64,000 bases of DNA from Caldatribacterium sp964426875. GTDB lineage: Bacteria > Atribacterota > Atribacteria > Atribacterales > Caldatribacteriaceae. How positions within the stretch are numbered: position 1 is the stretch's first letter; every line of letters starts with the position of its first letter. The position numbers and the translations under genes were made by a program. Location of the stretch: assembly GCA_964426875.1 (NCBI GenBank), contig CAYRSB010000001.1, positions 186,001-250,000 of the forward strand. Reading direction: 5' to 3'. Under the pieces are notes generated by a model. That model was given only the letters and a program-made list of their open reading frames with translations, ran no database searches and was not told where the DNA came from. Shown here piece after piece: positions 59,706-64,000 of this stretch.

Positions 59706-61352
59706 GTGATGCTGTATCGAGCACATGTTCTTGTGGAGATGACCAGTGCTTCGATAGCTTTGGGGGCAGCTCAGATTAAAGAGCGTCTGGAACGCGAGAT
59801 CGAGCGCTTCGGGCTTCTGAACGAAGTGAAGGTTCTCGAGACAGGCAGCTTTGGAGTGGCCATACCCTCCCCATTTGTGATGGTTTACCCCGATGACGTG
59901 GTGTATGCACCAGTACGTGTCCGAGACGTTCGGAGGATCGTGGAGGAACACCTTCTTAAGGGGAGGGTGGTGAAGGACCTGGTCTTTGAGGGTGAAAGAA
60001 GAGGTGTGGTGGCCTTTACACCTTCCTCCCCTCTCAAAAAGGAGAAACGGGTAGTTTTGAGAAACAGTGGTCTCATCGATCCTCTCAACATTGAGGAGTA
60101 CATTGCCCGTGACGGTTACATGGCTCTGGCCAGGGTCCTTACGGAGATGACTCCGGAAGAGGTCATAGAAGTTGTGAAACGTTCTGGACTTCAGGGTCGG
60201 GGAGGAGCCGGCTTCCCTACCGGGCTCAAGTGGGAGTTCACAAGAAAGACAGAAGGGGAAGAAAAGTACATTGTGTGCAATGCCGATGAGGGGGAACCTG
60301 GCACGTTTAAGGATCGTCTTATTCTTGAAGGAGACCCCCACTCTATCCTCGAGGCCATGGCCATTGCCGGTTATGCTGTAGGAGCTCAGGAAGGTTATAT
60401 TTATGTCCGAGCGGAATATCCTCAAAGCATAAAGCACCTTGAAGTTGCCATTGCCCAAGCCAAAGAAAGAGGGCTTTTAGGTGAGCGGATTCTCGGAACA
60501 CCCTTCTCTTTTGATATCAAGATACGAGAAGGGGCCGGTGCTTATGTCTGCGGCGAAGAGACGGCCCTTCTTGAGTCTATAGAGGGAAAAAGGGGGGAGC
60601 CGCGTGTCAAGCCTCCCTATCCCCCCCAAAAGGGTCTCTGGAACAGGCCTACAGTCATCAATAACGTCGAAACCCTGGCCAACATTCCTCCCATCATTCT
60701 CAATGGTCCTGAGTGGTTTAAAAATATTGGTACTCCTACTTGCCCGGGAACCAAGGTTTTCACCCTTACGGGGAATGTTAACAACCTTGGCCTTGTTGAG
60801 GTACCTATGGGGATAACCCTACGGGAGTTAGTATTTGAGATTGGTGGGGGAGTAGAAGGCGGGCATGGATTGAAGTTGGTACAGACTGGCGGCCCATCGG
60901 GAGGAACAATGACTCCCGACCTTCTTGACATTCCTATGGCTTTTGATACCCTTTCAAAGTACAACTCTGCCTTAGGTTCAGGAGCTCTCACCGTCATTGA
61001 CGATACCCACTGCATCGTGGATGTGGTGAAAAATTTTGCCGAATTCTTTCTCCATGAATCCTGTGGAAAGTGTACGCCTTGTCGGTTGGGGAATAGGCGA
61101 ATTGTTGATATTCTTGAACGTATAACCGTAGGTATGGGAACGATGGAGGATTTGGAGAAGCTTCAGTACCTTGGACAGCATATGAAGAATACTTCATTTT
61201 GTGGTCTTGGACAGGCGGCTCCCAATCCTCTTTTGAGGTGTCTTGAGTTCTTCAGGGACGAGTTTGAGGTCCACGTACGTGAAAGGTGCTGTCCTGTGGG
61301 AATTTGCGCAATGCGACTGAAGACTCAGCCGAAGAAAGCCGTGAGGACATGA
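59706..61352 (+). CDS. NuoF/HydB-like subunit 2 with degenerate N-terminal cluster domain
   Basis: 548 residues. The NuoF core is complete: GRGGAGFPTG flavin/NADH site, CGKCTPC and SFCGLGQ cluster. The N-terminal thioredoxin-like domain is kept in length but all four ligands are lost; positions 11, 16, 48 and 52, Cys in the upstream paralogue, are Glu, Ser, Ser and Ala. The protein ends about 20 residues after CCPVGIC, so the C-terminal two-[4Fe-4S] domain of bifurcating HydB is missing too. Parts of the gene are nearly identical in DNA to the upstream NuoF, suggesting gene conversion. It should pair with NuoE 2 and HydA. Confidence 0.9.
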   Translation: MMLYRAHVLVEMTSASIALGAAQIKERLEREIERFGLLNEVKVLETGSFGVAIPSPFVMVYPDDVVYAPVRVRDVRRIVEEHLLKGRVVKDLVFEGERRGVVAFTPSSPLKKEKRVVLRNSGLIDPLNIEEYIARDGYMALARVLTEMTPEEVIEVVKRSGLQGRGGAGFPTGLKWEFTRKTEGEEKYIVCNADEGEPGTFKDRLILEGDPHSILEAMAIAGYAVGAQEGYIYVRAEYPQSIKHLEVAIAQAKERGLLGERILGTPFSFDIKIREGAGAYVCGEETALLESIEGKRGEPRVKPPYPPQKGLWNRPTVINNVETLANIPPIILNGPEWFKNIGTPTCPGTKVFTLTGNVNNLGLVEVPMGITLRELVFEIGGGVEGGHGLKLVQTGGPSGGTMTPDLLDIPMAFDTLSKYNSALGSGALTVIDDTHCIVDVVKNFAEFFLHESCGKCTPCRLGNRRIVDILERITVGMGTMEDLEKLQYLGQHMKNTSFCGLGQAAPNPLLRCLEFFRDEFEVHVRERCCPVGICAMRLKTQPKKAVRT

Positions 61353-61370
61353 CGAAGGAGTGAGGGGCAA

Positions 61371-63137
61371 ATGGCGAAGACAACAGAGGAACTTAAAGAA
61401 AAAGCCAAGGCCGTTTCTCTCGTCACCATCTATCTTGATGGTCGGGAAGTAAGGGTTCCGGGAGGAGTCACATTACTTGAGGCCTGCCAAATGGAGGGCC
61501 TTCATATTCCTACCCTCTGTTATATGGAGGGCTTGAGCTCCTGGGGAGGTTGCCGCATCTGCGTGGTGGAAGTAGAAGGTCAGCCAAACCTTATGGCGTC
61601 TTGTGTTACCCCGGTGAGGGAAGGCATGAAGGTTTGGACTTCTTCAAAGAAAGTCCGAGAAGCTCGTAGGACAAACCTTGAACTTCTCCTCTCTAATCAT
61701 CCCCTGGATTGTCAACTCTGTGACCGTAATGGTCTGTGTGAGTTGCAGGAGCTTGCGTACCAGTTCGGAGTGCGAGAGATTCGTTTCCAGGGGGAGCGAA
61801 AGACGTACGAGGTTGATCGAAACAGCCCCTCGATAAAAAGGGACCCTAACCGGTGCATTCTCTGCGGTCGTTGTGTCCGTACCTGTCGGGAAATTCAGAC
61901 GGTATGTGCTATAGACTTTGCCAATCGTGGTTTTGACACCATTATCAGTCCTTCTCTTGGTCTTCCCCTTGGGGAGAGTGTTTGTGTGAACTGCGGCCAA
62001 TGTATCCTTGCCTGCCCTACGGGAGCACTCTCTGAAGTGAGTCATGTGGAGATGGTCTGGGAGGCCATTAATGATTTGGAGAAGTTTGTCATCCTGCAGA
62101 CAGCCCCAGCGGTCCGAGTAAGTATTGGGGAGCCTTTTGGATTGCCCCCGGGGACGATAACCACCGGGAAGATGGTGGCTGCCTTTAGGAGACTTGGCTT
62201 TGACCGAGTGTTTGATACGAACTTTGCTGCCGATCTCACCATCATTGAGGAAGGTCATGAGTTTATTGCCCGTCTGAAGCAGGGAGGCAAACTTCCTCTC
62301 ATAACTTCCTGTAGCCCGGGATGGATTAAATTCATGGAGCACTTTTATCCTGAGCTCATGGAGAATGTTTCAAGCTGTAAATCTCCGCAGCAGATGTTTG
62401 GAGCGGTGGCAAAGACCTACTATGCCCGGAAGATGGGGATCGATCCCAAGGATATGATAGTTGTCTCCATTATGCCCTGTACTGCCAAGAAGTTTGAGTG
62501 CCAGCGGGATGAAATGTGTTCCAGTGGTTTCCGGGATGTTGACTTCTCTCTGACTACGAGAGAAGCAGCCCGAATGTTAAGGGAAAAGGGTATTGACCTT
62601 AAGGAAATGCCGGAAGAGGATTTCGACGATCCTCTTGGCATCTCTACCGGTGCAGCGGCGGTGTTTGGAGCAACTGGTGGAGTAATGGAAGCAGCCCTTC
62701 GCTCGGTTTACGAAATCCTTACCGGACGAACCCTTGAGCAGCTTGATTTTTACAGCGTACGGGGTATGGATGGAGTGAAAGAGGCGATGGTGGATATAAA
62801 CGGTATGGAAGTCCACGTTGCCGTTGCTCACGGTCTTGGGAATGCTCGCAAAGTCCTTGACCAGGTTAAGGCGGGTCGTTCCAAGTACCATTTTATTGAA
62901 ATCATGGCTTGTCCCGGCGGGTGCATTGGTGGCGGAGGGCAGCCAATCCCTACAAATCTTGAAATTCGCACCAGACGTATTGAGGCCATTTACCAGGTCG
63001 ATCGAAACCTTCCTCTGCGCAAGTCTCACGAAAATCCGGCCATTCGGCGTCTCTATGAGGAGTTTCTGGGTGAACCAAATGGAGAAAAAGCTCATCATCT
63101 CTTGCACACCCACTACATCCCCCGGGAACGGATGTGA
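61371..63137 (+). CDS. hydA: [FeFe]-hydrogenase catalytic subunit HydA
   Basis: 588-residue group A, M3-type enzyme that reduces protons to H2. Clusters in order: [2Fe-2S] (C50, C61, C64, C78), His-Cys3 (HPLDCQLCDRNGLC), two [4Fe-4S] (CILCGRCVRTC, CVNCGQCILACP), then the H-cluster domain with TSCSPGW near 312, MPCTAKKFE near 367 and MACPGGCIGGGGQP near 511. The first H-cluster motif has Ser where the textbook form TSCCPGW has the second Cys. There is no extra C-terminal [2Fe-2S] domain. Being last of the seven-gene set with NuoE/NuoF partners indicates an NAD(P)-linked, probably cytosolic complex. Confidence 0.95.
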   Translation: MAKTTEELKEKAKAVSLVTIYLDGREVRVPGGVTLLEACQMEGLHIPTLCYMEGLSSWGGCRICVVEVEGQPNLMASCVTPVREGMKVWTSSKKVREARRTNLELLLSNHPLDCQLCDRNGLCELQELAYQFGVREIRFQGERKTYEVDRNSPSIKRDPNRCILCGRCVRTCREIQTVCAIDFANRGFDTIISPSLGLPLGESVCVNCGQCILACPTGALSEVSHVEMVWEAINDLEKFVILQTAPAVRVSIGEPFGLPPGTITTGKMVAAFRRLGFDRVFDTNFAADLTIIEEGHEFIARLKQGGKLPLITSCSPGWIKFMEHFYPELMENVSSCKSPQQMFGAVAKTYYARKMGIDPKDMIVVSIMPCTAKKFECQRDEMCSSGFRDVDFSLTTREAARMLREKGIDLKEMPEEDFDDPLGISTGAAAVFGATGGVMEAALRSVYEILTGRTLEQLDFYSVRGMDGVKEAMVDINGMEVHVAVAHGLGNARKVLDQVKAGRSKYHFIEIMACPGGCIGGGGQPIPTNLEIRTRRIEAIYQVDRNLPLRKSHENPAIRRLYEEFLGEPNGEKAHHLLHTHYIPRERM

Positions 63138-63150
63138 TGCTTTTCAGGGA

Positions 63151-63567
63151 ATGGGGGATTTTCTCTTAGCCCTCGACCCCGGGAAAGAGAAGGTGGGGGT
63201 GGCAGTACTGAAAAGAGACGGGAGTATAGCCTTTAAGGCTGTACTCCCTACTACAAGCTTAGAGGAGGTGCTCTCCGAGCTTCGAAGTCGGTATGCTTTT
63301 TCTGAAGCAGTGGTTGGAGAAAGTACGGGGAAGGCGGGTATGGCGGTTCTCCTTGATAGGATGGGGATAGAAATCCACTGGGTGAACGAGTGGAGAAGTT
63401 CTGAAGAAGCCTGGAAGGTATACCTCAAGGAGTGTTGTACCGGGAAGTGGCAAAAGCTCAAGGCACTTTTTACCTTCCTTTTCTCTTCTCGGGCATATGA
63501 TGACTGGCAGGCAGTCGTTCTGGGGAGAAGGTTCCTTCACATAAGGGATGAATCTCATGGAAGATGA
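63151..63567 (+). CDS. RuvC/YqgF-like RNase H-fold protein
   Basis: 138-residue protein. The N-terminal ALDPGKEKVGVAVL, a middle VVGES and a late YDDWQAVVLG give the Asp/Glu/Asp pattern of RNase H-fold resolvases and YqgF. It is shorter and more divergent than YqgF. ATG 63151 is 13 bases after the HydA stop, with only a weak AGGGA site. The function is unknown; a nucleic-acid role is inferred from the fold. Its stop lies inside the next gene. Confidence 0.65.
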   Translation: MGDFLLALDPGKEKVGVAVLKRDGSIAFKAVLPTTSLEEVLSELRSRYAFSEAVVGESTGKAGMAVLLDRMGIEIHWVNEWRSSEEAWKVYLKECCTGKWQKLKALFTFLFSSRAYDDWQAVVLGRRFLHIRDESHGR

Positions 63568-64000
63568 GGAGAGGTTTGGTGAAGAGGTTGTTCGTCTAGC
63601 CAGAGAAGCCATCACGCATTATCTGAGGACGGGAGAATACCTTTCTGTTCCTTCCTTTCTTCATCCTCGTTTCTACAGCGAGCGGCGAGGAGTCTTTGTT
63701 TCTCTCAAAAAGGGGAAATCCCTTCGGGGATGCATAGGTACGTATTTGCCTCAGTGTAGAAATCTGGCAGAAGAGGTTATTCGTAACGCGGTGAGCTCTG
63801 CCACCCATGACCCTCGTTTTCCATCGGTTACCCTCAAGGAGCTTGAGGAAATATCTATTTCAGTAGATGTCCTCAGTCCTCCTGAAGTTGTAAGGGATCT
63901 GAAAACTCTTGACCCGAAAAGGTATGGAGTCATCGTGGAAAGTGGCTGGAAAAGGGGACTTTTGCTTCCGGACATTGAGGGGGTGGATACGGTGGAGGAC
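63557..64000 (+). CDS. AMMECR1-domain protein (3' end outside window)
   Basis: The frame opens at ATG 63557, overlapping the previous gene by 11 bases, and is still open at the window end after 148 codons. The hallmark LRGCIGT near residue 56 and the helix with NAVSSATHDPRFPSV are diagnostic for AMMECR1. The family is widespread in archaea and anaerobic bacteria, often next to MEMO or radical SAM genes, and its exact role is unsettled. About 25-50 more residues are expected beyond the window. Confidence 0.88.
   Translation, partial: MEDEERFGEEVVRLAREAITHYLRTGEYLSVPSFLHPRFYSERRGVFVSLKKGKSLRGCIGTYLPQCRNLAEEVIRNAVSSATHDPRFPSVTLKELEEISISVDVLSPPEVVRDLKTLDPKRYGVIVESGWKRGLLLPDIEGVDTVED

Noticed and set aside
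58794..60458. Very long open frame (554 codons) on the minus strand across NuoF-GltD, NuoE2 and NuoF2
   Set aside because: It is antisense to three strongly conserved genes, has no ribosome site or family resemblance, and its openness follows from the codon bias of the + strand genes.
1..64000. tRNA, rRNA, transposase, integrase, att sites, toxin-antitoxin or defence genes
   Set aside because: None seen by reading the gaps and coding regions; the gaps are short and mostly promoter-sized.

Overview
The window reads as one contiguous stretch of a bacterial chromosome. It is densely coded, mostly in + strand operons, with many ATGA/GTGA overlaps between neighbours and frequent GTG and TTG starts. 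The gene content points to a strictly anaerobic, fermentative and probably thermophilic bacterium: a multi-subunit [FeFe]-hydrogenase, the hydrogenase maturase HydE, an archaeal-type phosphoglycerate mutase, a GH57 glycosidase, an M42 aminopeptidase, an archaeal/eukaryal-type (class 2) isoleucyl-tRNA synthetase and two ADP-glucose pyrophosphorylases. No rRNA, tRNA, CRISPR array, phage gene or transposase was seen. A lineage such as Atribacterota (OP9-like), or another deep anaerobic phylum, would fit. That is inference from gene content, not a phylogenetic result.

Layout. 1-3419 (+): pyrimidine genes pyrK (cut by the window edge), pyrD and pyrE, then an M20 peptidase. 3425-5663 (-): phenylacetate-CoA ligase family protein, tandem ACT protein and flavodoxin. 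5776-6426 (-): unknown exported protein. 6660-9802 (+): promoter, Rrf2/IscR-like regulator, iscS, iscU and hydE, closed by a strong terminator. 9802-11019 (-): apgM. 11249-12486 (+): promoter and a transaldolase-family protein. 12487-24909 (+): a structured leader, then a carbohydrate/polyol operon: binding protein, two permeases, a small membrane protein, two different ATPases, cupin, aldehyde dehydrogenase, FGGY kinase, 2-hydroxyacid dehydrogenase, DapA-family aldolase and SorC-type regulator. The transporter layout resembles the GlpSTPQUV class.

25017-50206 (+): a long co-directional run. It holds a HAD phosphatase, citramalate synthase, an unrecognised 394-residue protein, PHP phosphatase, folD, phosphodiesterase, GH57, glgC, a DUF4384/Ig-like secreted protein, a broken hsp20, a lon gene with internal deletions, M42 peptidase, galT, a second glgC, a parvulin, tldD/tldE, ileS, a 6xLysM-M23 peptidase and an HD protein. 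50233-54602 (+): heat-shock operon hsp20-dnaJ-hspR-clpC behind a perfect consensus sigma-70 promoter.

54647-63137 (+): the hydrogenase operon. It has its own promoter, two NuoE-like subunits, a stand-alone GHKL ATPase, a small [2Fe-2S] ferredoxin, two NuoF-like subunits and HydA. One NuoF is fused to a GltD/NfnB-like NADPH oxidoreductase. The other has lost all four cysteines of its N-terminal [2Fe-2S] domain. The window ends with an RNase H-fold protein and the start of an AMMECR1-family gene.

The genes fit a fermenter that imports a sugar or polyol, splits it through aldolase and pyruvate chemistry, stores carbon as glycogen-like polymer, and disposes of electrons as H2 through a hydrogenase that may connect NADH, NADPH and ferredoxin pools. 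The most unusual items are the hydrogenase module and the damaged hsp20-lon pair.
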